The notes under the pieces are model-generated. The model searched no databases and was not told where the DNA came from. It saw only the letters and a program-made list of their open reading frames with translations. Positions 34,001-45,300 of a stretch of DNA of 64,000 nt are shown here, piece after piece. The DNA comes from Chrysemys picta bellii. Its lineage: Eukaryota; Chordata; Testudines; Emydidae. Every line of letters begins with the position of its first letter. Position 1 is the stretch's first letter. The stretch spans positions 100,698,264-100,762,263 of the forward strand of contig NC_088797.1 in NCBI RefSeq assembly GCF_011386835.1, read 5' to 3'. The position numbers and the translations under genes were made by a program.

Positions 34001-35029
34001 AATGTAATTCTGATATAATTTTCATTTTCTAAGACGTGAACAAAAGAAAAGATGTAAGAACAGGCTTATTCTACTACATTTGAATAGAAAATGACAAAGT
34101 AACTACAAATAATGAGCAATATAAAAGTATATATTTGTCAACTGTGTTCATAGTCCACTTGATCCAGTATGTCTAAATTAACACTCAATGTCTATTACTC
34201 ATTCAAGGTGGATAAAACTGACTGGGTACACAGATCAACTCATTAAAAAATAATCTGTCACTTTTTATTTGCAAACAAATTAGGTGTCCAGCAATTTATC
34301 ATTTCCTGAATTAGACTTATCAGCCAAAGTACATATAATTAAACTGCTATTGTGCTTTTTTTGCATGAGGCCTTGTCTATCTGAAATGTAGACAAGTTCC
34401 ATTTGGAACTTAAATGGACCAAACAATTTCTAACAACACAGTTATTTCAGATCCATACAACCCCGATATAAACTTTAGTTCATCAGTATTTGAACAATTA
34501 TACTTTTAAGGAGATGTAAAAATACAGTAGACTGCAAATATCCAGTGACAATTCAAACATTTAAAAACAGTCACATGACAAAATGAAAATAAATGGGGCC
34601 AAAAAGGTTGGCTGCTAACAACTACAGTTTACAGCATGTGTATATTCAGAATCCCCATTGTAGACAATTTTGATAAAGAAGGAAGAGGGCTCTGGTTTTT
34701 AGCATTGATTATGATATTACATAGGTAGTCTATTTTTTGTATTTATAGCTTCAAATTATACAACCAACTCACACAAAAATTACAGATAGTTCATACATAA
34801 CAGTTTTCCTAACGTGAAATGAAAAAAAAAGCCCCATCCTACCAAGAGCTATGCACTTGTTTAACTTTATACATGTGAGTAATCCCACTGGCTTAAATGG
34901 GACTGTTCACATGGGTAAAGTTATACTTCTGTGTAATTTACGACAATATTTAGGCTCAGGATTCTATTTTTTTCAACCATGAAATCTAAAAGAATGGCAC
35001 ATGTCATAATATGTGCCTAGTATCTGTGA
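31001..35029. other. No gene recognised
   Basis: Four kilobases of AT-rich sequence with frames of 91 codons or fewer and no recognised domain. It contains (AAAT)n at about 33697-33713 and a small palindromic repeat relic around 34845-34960. No RNA gene was recognised. Confidence 0.5.
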
Positions 35030-35720
35030 TAAAGGACAGCTACAAGGTCATATCTTATAGCAGTGTACAACTGATTGCCTAGTTGCCAATATACAGGAGC
35101 CCTAATCATGGCCCAGGACCCCATTGAGATACGTGCTGTACAAACACAGAACAAACACTGTCCCCAACCCAAAGATTTTGTAATCCAAGTGTAAAACAAC
35201 AGACAACAAATGAATCAAGACATTTTCCCCAGGAACAATTTCTCAATTAAGTTAATGGGGTGAGGACCATATAGCCCTCAGCTAACCAGATGGTTGTGCA
35301 CAGAGCTGGTGAAAAAGAGGTGAAACAACAAACCGCCCAGCAACTGAAGGTAGTGCAGGATGTGGTGGCCCACTTGGTAAGTGGAGTATTTTACTTCAAG
35401 CATATTGAAGCAGTACTCCCCCAAAGTACACTGGCTACCTGTATGTTTCTGGGTGAAATTTAAGGTATTGGGTTTGATCTTTAAAGCTCTACAAGGCTTG
35501 TGACCTAGTGACCACCTCTCTCATTACACCACTCTTCTGTAGTTGAGATCAACACAGACTCTGCCCCACGGGTATAAATAAATAAAGGCTGCTGGCAAGG
35601 TGTTCTCTGTGAGCACCCCACCGCTTTGGTATTTGCTCCCCACCACACGCCTTGGTCTGAAATTACTCCAATCTGATGACCTTCAGGGCATGTTACAAAG
35701 CTCACTGTTTGCCCCCTGAC
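35030..35720 (+). mobile_element. L2/CR1-group LINE 3' remnant
   Basis: Around 35425-35500 the plus strand encodes GYLYVSG-KFKVLGLIFKALQGL, matching the HWLPVxFRIQFKVLxLxFKALHGL segment near the end of L2-group reverse transcriptases. Just upstream is KVVQDVVAHLVSGVFYFK, matching LQxVQNAAARLLxG. Stops and shifts are present. A further dispersed repeat ('gcccaggaccccattgagat...gtacaaacacagaacaaac', 35109-35158) precedes it. Confidence 0.55.
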
Positions 35721-36157
35721 AACTGAAGATGGGGGTGAAAGTGGTAATAATGGTGTAGAGTGCAGAACTGTTCATAGGGGAGAGGGATTTGAGTTTTTAA
35801 ATTGCCAGGCTCACGACTGCTGGATTATTGTAAACTGTTCTGCTGCATTTAGGGAGTATTTTTACATTATGTCCAGGATGCTGCCTAGAGCCTATGGATA
35901 CACTTTTTAGCATTTCTATAAATCCAAATAAACAACAGTAAAACCAGTTGAGACCCCACCACCCACCCTCTTCACACAACTCCCCTCCTGCAGCAGGCTT
36001 CCTCTTGTCCGAAGTTTTCTTTTTGAGGGAGGGAAGAGGCCCAGTGCCCTGTGTTTACAGAGAGGACAGCAGGCTATTAAAACACCCATGGTAACTTCAA
36101 GGGCATCTCTTCCAATTTCTATATCAAGTCTCCTGTTCAATTAACTGATTTTCTCTC
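35721..36157. other. No gene recognised
   Basis: Ordinary sequence with frames of 74 codons or fewer. Confidence 0.45.
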
Positions 36158-36900
36158 TGTGGCAGGTTGGTGTCTCCAGAGTATGCCCCCTCATGGACTG
36201 GGGTGGCCCTGCAGGCATCCCATCCTCCGTTCTCTCCTGGATCTCCCAATAACTTTCCACAGTCCAAAGTACTTAAAAGAACATTTCTCCTGCTGGGAGC
36301 AGGGTGTGTATTTAATTTGCTGAATCTTTACAAACAATTCTTTTAGCCCAAACCCTTTCCCTTAGTCAAGGGATCCCAAAGCCCTCCTTCATGAGGGTGA
36401 ACTCTGCTTCAGGCCAGCTTCTTCCGGATGGCCCCTTTAAATTACCCTTAGCCAGTTCCACCTGGACTAGCAGCAAAGTCTTTCAAAACAAACAGACTGC
36501 AGAACATAACATAACAAAATTTGTTTCTTCCCCAAGTATCTCGGCCGGTTGTTATCTTCCAGCCTTGTTCCATGGCTTGGACATCAGGGCTCATCACCTC
36601 AGTCCTTTCTCCCCTTATATACTGCCTTATTTCACAGACCTTGTCATAGTTGGGTGAGAGATAGGGGAGCCTTTCCTCTCCCTACATTACAAAGCTCCTC
36701 ATCCCAGGTCCTTATAGAAACAGGAACGTGGGTTTTACCCAGACTCTATTACCACTAGACTACTTCCTCTCTCCCAGCATCTGCCTCTTCCATTCCCTAG
36801 GCCCTCATCTGCTCCGGAACTCCAAAATCTTAAAGGATTATGACTTGGAACAGGGGTTGGCTGTCCCTGGTCCCCACTACCCCTTAAAGGGGACAAACCA
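36158..36900 (-). mobile_element. Probable solo LTR (minus strand)
   Basis: The plus strand begins TGTGGCAGGTTGG and ends GGGACAAACCA, giving TG...CA ends. On the minus strand there is a TATA-box candidate (reverse of ccccttatatactg, 36611-36624). The GC- and CT-rich composition differs from the surroundings. No duplication is evident. No coding potential is evident either: the 107-codon plus frame 36728-37051 is antisense and low-complexity. Confidence 0.5.
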
Positions 36901-38104
36901 CCCTACTATACTCCCCAATCTCCCTTCCTCCAATCTCTCTTCCCCTCGCCCTCCCCCCAAATTATTTCCTTCTAATTCCCTGTCCCTTACTCCCCAAACT
37001 GATTCTTTACCCATATCTTTGAGAAGTCCCTTATTGAGCAATATTAGCTAGTCATTGTACCTTGCATTCTTCTTTTTCAGAGGAACTACAATCTGTTTCA
37101 TCTTAAGAGTGCATCAATACTGGGATTCTGCACCATTTGTTGAGGAATTGGGGAAGCTGCAGTGAAAATGGGGCGCAGGTATTTTTACTATCATGTCATC
37201 AAACCTTGATGATATGATGCGAAAGACTGCTGCACTCATTTTCTAGTAACTCTTCCACCATTGCTAGAACCAGTGGAAAGTCATTAGTGTTAGGCAAATG
37301 GTGAGAATTGTCCTAGTATTGGCAAAGCCTAATTATCGTGTGTTTTATGATGGAAATTTTAATGGTGAGCCCGGTAGCACCATAATTCTGTATTTTGTGA
37401 AATCTACTTCTTCCTATGATGAATTCACATAGATACTGGTCACCAGTTCCAAGCCTCCCTTTTATTCCCACTTTCTTAATTATTTCTTATTAGTAAGAAA
37501 TAGATCCAGTGGTTTTTGAATTAAAGTTTTTTTCTAGGTAACTCAGTAACTTTTCTGATGTTACCTCTGGCTATGTTTGTTACTGAACAGATGGGTAGTT
37601 GAAATCTTCCATGCAAAATACCCTGTACTTTTGACTGCATAAGGTTGGTCCAGTAATTTAGTATCTTGCATATTTCCAGTCCTGATGAGTCGTATGTAAT
37701 TATCCAGTGACATTTCTCCTTTATTTCTCATCTCTTCTATCCACACCCAAAGAACTTTACTGACACAATCTACCTTGTGTTGTAATTTGCTGGCAATGTA
37801 AATACCTTTGACATGTTACACTATTCCTCCACTTTCCCTTCCTTTTTATGTCACCACCATAGTTGTGATACATCTACAACCAGGGCTTATTAAGCTATTA
37901 AGAATAATATTCACTATGGATTTAGTCCAATTTTTTTTGTATCTGAATCATTCACAAACCATTTCTGATTTTTGCTCATGTATTTATTATTCATAAATAA
38001 GTATTCATGTAATACTTTCAATAAATAATTGTTCTTTATGTTGTACAGTTAATTTTCTAAGTTGCATGGCATTAATTCAGCACACTGGATGCCTGAAGTT
38101 TTTA
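36901..38104. other. No gene recognised
   Basis: CT-rich at its start (36900-37010), then AT-rich. No domain was seen. Confidence 0.45.
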
Positions 38105-38560
38105 AATAGGAGGACAGCAAAAGTCTTAAATCCATCCGGAAACTGCAGTTGGTGCAGAATGCAGTGGCCAGTCTGCTAAAAAACACCTTTTTCTCATGAG
38201 CATATTAACCTAAAAGATTTTTAAAGTAAGAGAGAAAGGATGTTCCAGTTGTTAGGGCAGTACCCTGGCTCCAAATCCTTGCTCCACCTGTGTGATGTGC
38301 CTCATTTTCCAATCTCTAAAATGGGGAATATGTACTTCCCTACCTCACCAGGACAGTGTGTGGGTTATGAAGCTATATACACAGATTGTGACGTGCTTAA
38401 AGATTATGATAACAGGCGCCACATAAGTATAAGGTAAGTTAACAAACTGGGGCTTTATGATCTCCACTGGCTGTCTACTTTCTGGGTTGACCTACAAAGC
38501 CCATTGCCTGGAAAGGAGTTCTCCGTTAGGGCTCTTAGTCTTTAGAATGTGTTTCAACTC
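38105..38560 (+). mobile_element. L2-group LINE fragment split by a MIR-type SINE
   Basis: The left piece encodes KLQLVQNAVASLLKNT (about 38138-38188) and the right piece encodes LHWLSTFWVDLQ (about 38463-38500). These are neighbouring motifs near the end of L2-group RT. Between them lies a MIR-type SINE (38235-38435). Confidence 0.6.
38235..38435 (+). mobile_element. MIR-type SINE, near full length
   Basis: The tRNA-like head is agttgttagggcagtaccctggctccaaatcc (about 38248-38279). It is followed by the CORE section ctgtgtgatgtgcctcattttccaatctctaaaatgggga (about 38289-38328) and the tail gattgtgacgtgcttaaagattatgataacaggcgccacataagtataa (38384-38432). All parts are in the order known for MIR. 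Confidence 0.78.
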
Positions 38561-39559
38561 TTGGTCTATCACTGAATTTGTTAATCTTCAATGCATACCC
38601 TAAGGCCCAACTTTTCCTCCATCCTTGTCCATAAGGAGATAGATGATTGTTGAGTAGGGTGTATGTGTATGGGGTGTGTGTGTGTGTGGATAGGGGTTAA
38701 CTTTGGTGTAAACTCTGGTTGGGATTTTGTGCAGAGATTAATTTTTGTTATATTTATATTGTTATTGTGTTGTTTGATCTGATTTTAGGGTAATAGATGG
38801 GTCTGTTTGTTTTTCACTATAAAGATTGTAGAGGGCATGCAAAACATTGCTTGGGTACTCTTATTGTGAAGTACAAAAAATCTAGAGAAATTAATCTAAT
38901 AAACAACAAATTTAAAATAAATGTTTTCTTACTTAAATATTGAGTTTCACAAAATACACCATGCAGTTTTATGCATTATATTTTGAGTTCCACCAAATGT
39001 ACTATGCAGAACATGAAACCTCAATAGATTGTACAGATCTTGAGGTTCTCCAGAGAAGTGTCTTTCCCACAACCCAACAAAAACTGATAATGGATTGAGC
39101 CTACCTTGTCCATTTGCTAGCTACCCATAACCTATGTCACCAATGTGGCATTCAGCCTCATTTTAACACTTTTAATAGCAAAACCTTGGGACTTTAGAAA
39201 TAATATGACAATAGCAGGCATTCACTCATATATAAAGGAGGTGTTGCCAGTTTGCTAACAGTTCAAACTGCCACAAAACTAATTAATTGAGCAGTGAAAT
39301 GCTTAGTCATGCAATATGCACAATCTGTGGCCAGAAGCAGGACAATTTTATATATATATATATCCTGTTTAATAATATTTTCTGTGTAGTTCAATACCTG
39401 AAACTGAATATTCCACATTTGGATACTGAAGGTACTTTTTCATTATATTTGGTCAAGATGACCCATCAAAACTCCCTTGTGACCCCACAAATCATATATT
39501 ATGTGACCAGCTAATTCTCAGAATATAACAATACATTCACTACATTAAGCTATATATTC
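38561..39559. other. No gene recognised
   Basis: AT-rich sequence with short TG and TA runs (38668-38688, 39350-39362). Confidence 0.45.
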
Positions 39560-39573
39560 TTTGTTCAAACAAT

Positions 39574-39905
39574 CAATTTAGGATTGAATAAGGACTGGGA
39601 ATGGCTGAGCCATTACAAACATTGAATCTATCTCCCCTTGTAAGTATTCTCACACTTCTTATCAAACTATCTGTACTGGGCTATCTTGATTATCACTTCA
39701 AACGTTTTTTTTTCTCTTACTTAATTGGCCTCTCAGAGTTGGTAAGACAACTCCCACCTGTTCATGCTCTCTGTATGTGTGTATATATATCTCCTCAATA
39801 TATGTTCCATTCTATATGCATCCGAAGAAGTGGGCTGTAGCCCACGAAAGCTTATGCTCTAATAAATTTGTTAGTCTCTAAGGTGCCACAAGTACTCCTG
39901 TTCTT
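39574..39905 (+). mobile_element. Non-LTR-type retroelement 3' fragment with 14-bp target duplication
   Basis: Flanked by the direct repeat tttgttcaaacaat (39560-39573 and 39906-39919). The body ends with a conserved tail: hairpin gtgggctgtagcccac (39829-39844), cgaaagcttatgctc, then aataaatttgttagtctctaaggtgcc. The same tail in diverged form lies at 56993-57117 and 57616-57682. There is no coding region. The length of the duplication fits target-primed reverse transcription. Family name not assigned. Confidence 0.8.
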
Positions 39906-39919
39906 TTTGTTCAAACAAT

Positions 39920-40708
39920 GAGCCATTGGCTTGTATACATGCTTGTTGATTCTGTATATACTTATAAACAATAAAACAAAATAATTTCACTGAAGAGTAT
40001 AGTAATTATCTAGCAATCGTTTAGACTAGGATAGATTGGAATCCCTGTTTAGGTCTACAAAAGTTCTTACAAACTTTGTGTGATTTCACCACCCTCAGTC
40101 TGTTTTTCCCCATATGGGCATTTCAACAAGAGAACATGATGCCATGTCTGAAGATCTGCACTGACTTAGGAGCCTAGTCCTGGAGTCATTACAAAGAGAC
40201 CTGCCAACATCCCCCTCTCTTTGAGGGGAATTCAGCTCAAGTATTTCTGCTGACTGCAGTTGTCAGTGGGTAAATTTGCAAAAGCACTTAAAATCACATT
40301 GATTTTTATTTTTATGATTTAAAGAAAATTAATGAACAAAATGTGTGCTCTTGTATTAACGTGAAACATTTCTAACACCTTCCAGGTATACTTTCTTTGC
40401 TATATCAAAGTAGCAAATGCAAACTCACATTCCATTTTCAAAAAGAGTTTTTATGATTCAGTTCTTTAAAAAGAACTGAACAAATTAATGAATGGAATTA
40501 TAACTGTGCATAAAAGTATTTGATAAGTAAATGAATAATCCATCCGCCATCTATTGAAATGCAAAAGAATATCATCTATGCCTGTTGATACTAACATTCA
40601 CACAAATTTTAATCAATTCAGTAAAATCACATGAGTTCTTCTCCTTAAAGAGATATTACTTACAGATAGGTATAACCCATAGAATAAAACAGAATATTCA
40701 ATAGCTAA
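39920..40708. other. No gene recognised
   Basis: AT-rich sequence with frames under 60 codons. Confidence 0.45.
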
Positions 40709-41011
40709 GGGTAAGTCTACACTACCCGCCGGATCGGCGGGTAGTCATTGATCTATCGGGATCAATTTATCGCATCTACTGTAGACGCGATAAATCGATC
40801 CCCAATCGCTCTGCCGTTAACTCTGGAACTCCACCACGGCGGGAGGTGGAAGTGGAGTTGTCGGGGGAGCAGCAGCCGTCAATCCTGCACCGCGAGGACG
40901 CGAAGTAAGTGATTCTAAGTCGATCTAAGATACGTCGACTTCAGCTACGCTATTCTCATAGCTGAAGTTGCGCATCTTAGATCGATCCCTCCCCCCCAGC
41001 GTAGACCAAGT
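40709..41011. mobile_element. MITE with imperfect inverted ends
   Basis: The ends are ggtaagtctacac and the inverse of gcgtagaccaagt. Inside are inverted modules (ttatcgcatctactgtagacgcgataaatcgatc; tctaagtcgatctaagat...atcttagatcgatcc). A possible 5-bp duplication ctaag (40704-40708 and 41012-41016) flanks it. It is GC-rich against AT-rich surroundings. Confidence 0.7.
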
Positions 41012-41039
41012 CTAAGAATGGGAAAATTTGAATACCTAA

Positions 41040-41175
41040 TAGTTAGGAAGGAAATGTTATCTAGCGATCAGAGCAGGATTCTATTCTCAGCTCAATCACT
41101 AGACTTACAGTGGAATCTTAAACAAATCACTTAATCTCTCTATTATTACTTACGGTGATATTTATATTACAGTAA
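41040..41175 (+). mobile_element. MIR-type SINE fragment
   Basis: The text ggattctattctcagctcaatcact...aatcttaaacaaatcacttaatctctct (41079-41140) matches the head-to-core portion of MIR-like SINEs (gggttcnattcccagctctgccact...tgggcaagtcactta). Confidence 0.62.
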
Positions 41176-42049
41176 CACCAAGAGATACCAATCAGGATAA
41201 GTGGCCACACTGTGCCTGGTACTGTACAATCACACAGGAAGGCACAGTCCTATGCAGACTCCACGGGAGTTACAAAGGTGTAACTGGAGGCAGAGTTTGC
41301 AATAGGAATTCAGGGCTAAATTCTGAATTCATTTACACCCAAGCAATCTCTTAATGGCTATGAGTAAGAGGGATGCAAGTCAGTAGAGAGTTTGGCCCTT
41401 ATTTAATAATTCTGATGATGATGCATGAGTCAGAACAAAATCCAGCTCTTTTTTCTGCAGTTGTGTTGGCTCTTCAATGCAGGAAGAAAAAGGAACAAAT
41501 GTATTTTTGTCAGTAAATGCAGCAGATATGACACTAAGCAGACACAGGGAACAGATCTATTGAGAAAGAAAGTGCTATTTTTAAAGTCACTTGGTAGTGT
41601 AAAACCTCACAGAGAGCCAAAAAAAAAAAAAAAGCGAGCAGTCATTGGTCCTTGAAAAACAAAGGGCTAAATATTTTATGAATACCTTGAACAGGTGTAA
41701 CAAAGCAGAATTTATCACGCTGATACTGTTTGCTACGAAAAAATGCAGAACTTGCATTTTCACAGAGAATCTTTAGTTTTTACATTTTGTGAAAAAATAA
41801 ATACACATATTAACTAGTAACTAAATTTAACTGAAAGTACCAGTGTCACTTATTCAACGTGGGTAACCTCCCCCCTCTTGTGGTTGATTTTTGAATGTGC
41901 TTTAAATTTACATAGTTTAACAATAAACTGCTTCCGGCGTTTAGAGGTTACTCAAAGGCGTACCATGGTTCGTGTTTTAATGCATCTCAAATTTCACTTC
42001 AGCCTCCAGACGTGAGTAATTAAAGTTATGAAAAGATGCCGAAAACTTT
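41176..42049. other. No gene recognised; short poly(A) at 41620-41634
   Basis: A 76-codon plus frame (41425-41655) runs into the A-tract and has no recognisable domain. Confidence 0.4.
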
Positions 42050-42323
42050 TTAAATCACCTCTGAAGATCGTGTCGCTGAGTTTGGCAAGGACAAATTTCA
42101 CGTTGATGGTAATGTGCTGTTCTGTACTGTATGCAGCAATGCTGTAGATTATGTTCAAAGGCAGACAATTGTAGAACACATGGAAAGTGCTAAACATAAA
42201 CGGAATGAAAAGAAACTAAAACAAGAAGCTGAAACAGTAGGGCCATCGACAACAGTAAAGAAACATTGCAATGTGACTGGATCATTCCAGCGTTTTTGTG
42301 CATCTCAAAAAATTTTTTCCTGA
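42050..42323 (+). pseudogene. CGGBP1-like / hAT-type BED zinc-finger fragment
   Basis: The frame from about 42066 reads DRVAEFGKDKFHVDGNVLFCTVCSNAV (about 42069-42130) and continues through QTIVEHMESAKHKRN to a stop at 42321-42323. The C-x2-C...H-x4-H pattern (FCTVC ... EHMESAKH) is a BED-type zinc finger. The DRVxEFG start, the spacing and the following basic KHKRNEKKLKQ resemble CGGBP1 (a CGG-repeat-binding protein of hAT origin). The first in-frame ATG is at 42114, within the finger, so this is truncated at the 5' side. It is only about 85 codons against roughly 165 in CGGBP1. It may be a relic of a hAT transposase N-terminus or a retrocopy. No catalytic domain follows. Confidence 0.68.
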
Positions 42324-45300
42324 AAATACAGAATACAGACATGGAAATATTTGGTACGTGTATGAAATAAAAATTGTAATTCTATTAATTTTATTATAAT
42401 GATTGATGGCACTGATAGGCTTCAAACTTGCTTAAAAATTATAAATATATCAATAAAATATTGGGTTAAACTGATAGCTATTGCTATTGTGGCTGGGGAA
42501 ACTAATGTTCAGAGAATTTTTATGTTTTTTTTAATCAGAAAATTTTGGGTTTTTTTATCACGGAAAACTAGGATCCCTGGTGATGATTCATGAGTCTGAA
42601 AGAATTAAGCTTGACTCAGATTCAGGCTGACTTTGCAGGACACAATAAACATGGAAGCACACAATGCCATTTTTTTATAGTCACTTTTCAGAAGAGAAGT
42701 GCAGTTGAAGCACTTGTTGTTTCTCCCTATTCTCAAATATTTTACAAGTGTAACCGAAGGTCACACTGCTTCGAATAACAGTAGTTTCACCTCTTATAGA
42801 AATTACTTTGCTGCTTATGTTTATGCGTTTGAATCAATTGCCAGTTCACTGTGGGACAAACACTAGTTTCACTGTACAGGTCAAGTAAATGAACTGTACA
42901 CCGGAGACGTCTGCGGAGAATCAGGGAAGACAAAAGTCTGCCCCAGACCCTGGAGTAGCAGGAGAGTTACTCTGCAGCTGTGCGCTTAGCCTCTACAATT
43001 GCTAGTTTCTCCCACCCATAGGGTAGGGAGGTTGGCCTGTGAATCTGCATAGTTTGATATCCAGTAACCATGACCCTTAACAATGTTACATGATACACAG
43101 GTTGTAACTTCAGTGGCATTACAATATGGATGCATTTGACCAAATGAGAACTTCTATCCACTTCTGGGGGGACAAAAAATAGATTTCTTATTTTGAAAAA
43201 ATACTTCAAACTTTTATTTTGTGGGAAACTTAAGGCTGAACCACTCTTATGTTCACTTGACTTTAGACAATTATAATTTAAATAACACTTGGCTTTACAT
43301 CAATTTAGTATTACATAGATCTCTTAAATAATATACTCAGGGATGGCAAATTCAATTTGACAAGACGGCATTATTGCCCATTTCATTTTGTATTATCCAG
43401 GTCAGCCCAGAATAGGAAGGGTATCATGTGGTAAAAGACTCTATTTAGCATGTCACAGTCACCGGAGGTTGTTTTGTATCTCCAAGAACCTTTGTAACTG
43501 CCTCAAAATAAGAGATGATTGATTTACAAAGTACCAAATTTCAAATTTCATATTCTAGGGCTAAACAAGAAATAATTGGACAAAGCTGTCCCCCTGTCTG
43601 ACCCACCACAATCAAGCCCCTTTCAAGGTTGACTGCCTGCATGAGAAATATGTGCATAATTTCATTTTGTCTCCCGTCCAACATCCAATGTTAGAAGTTA
43701 ATTAAATTGCTTGTCCATTGTATTCATCCACTTACAAAGTTAATGATATTCTGTTCCTGAATTAAAGAGAATTTTATAAAGCCTGCACTATGGAACCTGG
43801 CATGCTGAACATTGAGAAGCTGAACTCTGTCATAGTTCCTGATTGCAACTCTTCTAATTAGGAAACAAAATGAATGTTTCTGTGTCTGCCAATGCAGAGG
43901 ACAAGTCATTCCAACAGTGAGGCTAAATGCTTTGTACAATAGCAACTTAATAATATCTCATGTTTGACTATAATAAATTCTGCAGGATTAATAAACCTGT
44001 TAAAATTTTAAATTACCATAACAAAGATGAACTGCAGTGTAACAAGACAGCCTTTAAAAAAAAAAAAAGACAGTTTTGAGGGAAAGAAGTGGCTTTTTGC
44101 AAGGACATCAGGCCCTGCATATATACAAATTATCAGGGTATTCTTGGTTACAATGCGGGTAAGCAAAGGGTTCAAGAATTTTAAAATCATAGCAGGAGGG
44201 CAGTACATGCACTGAGATCAGCTAAGATGCTAAAGAAACTAAAATTAATAACTTTACTCAAACGTGGCTTTTCATAGCTTTGGCCTAGCTAGGTGGGTCT
44301 GATTGCAGTGCTGATAGATCTCCCTAAAAATCTTACAATCCAAAATTCTGATTCAACAGTCATCAGTCTCAAATCAGATGATATCTGTAAAGGCAGCTTC
44401 TGGCACCCAGGCAATGTCATGGTAAATTACATTGCAACTTTACATGTGGTCAGAGGACAGAAGTGAAGGAGAGTAAAGGCTACCACATACTATCCTCCTG
44501 CTGAGAACGTACTTGATGGTGTCAACTGGAAGCTATATTTCTAAATAAACTATGTAGTAGAGGCTGGTGACAACTGGATAGGAATAGCTAACTGATTAGG
44601 TTGGGAAGGGACGGCCACACAGTAACACACTGCTGATGCAACCTTCCTACCTGGAGGAAGCAAAGCACAACGAAGTTGAGAATGACAGGACTTGGAAGAG
44701 GAAAGAGTTACAAGGACTCAGCACTTTCCTTCCCTTCTAATGCCACTCGTTAGTCACCAGGCCTGCCAGTGATGGTACCTTGCTATCCTCCCCAGTGACT
44801 CACAGAGAGACACAAAAAACCTGGCAGAGTGTGGCTTACTTTGCCTGCCTGCATCAGATGACATTAAAATTACGCTTCATTTCATAAGAGTAAAAGTCAG
44901 TTTTATCAGCATTTACAACAATCATTTTTTAAAAATAAATCAGATAAATCAATCACTCTTAGAAACCAGCTTGCACTGAGTCTGACACGTGCAGCTCCTT
45001 CTGCAAACAATTTTCAATACTGTAAAAATGTCAGATGTAGAGTATTTTCAGAGTATGTTTTATAAAAATCTATTATCACACTTTTTATTCAGTGGGATTG
45101 TATCAGTTTTTACCTAAACCAGAAACTCTAAATACTCGATGAAAAAAAAAATAGCTTAAACCTGAGATAGAAACAGACAAAAACATTTCCCAGTTGTCCA
45201 TTTACTGAGGGTGTGTAGTGGCAGTGTCACCTTTCTTGTGAAATTACATTCTGGAATTTTGTATTGTGCTAGTAAGGCAGCAAGGCAAAGCACTTGTTGT

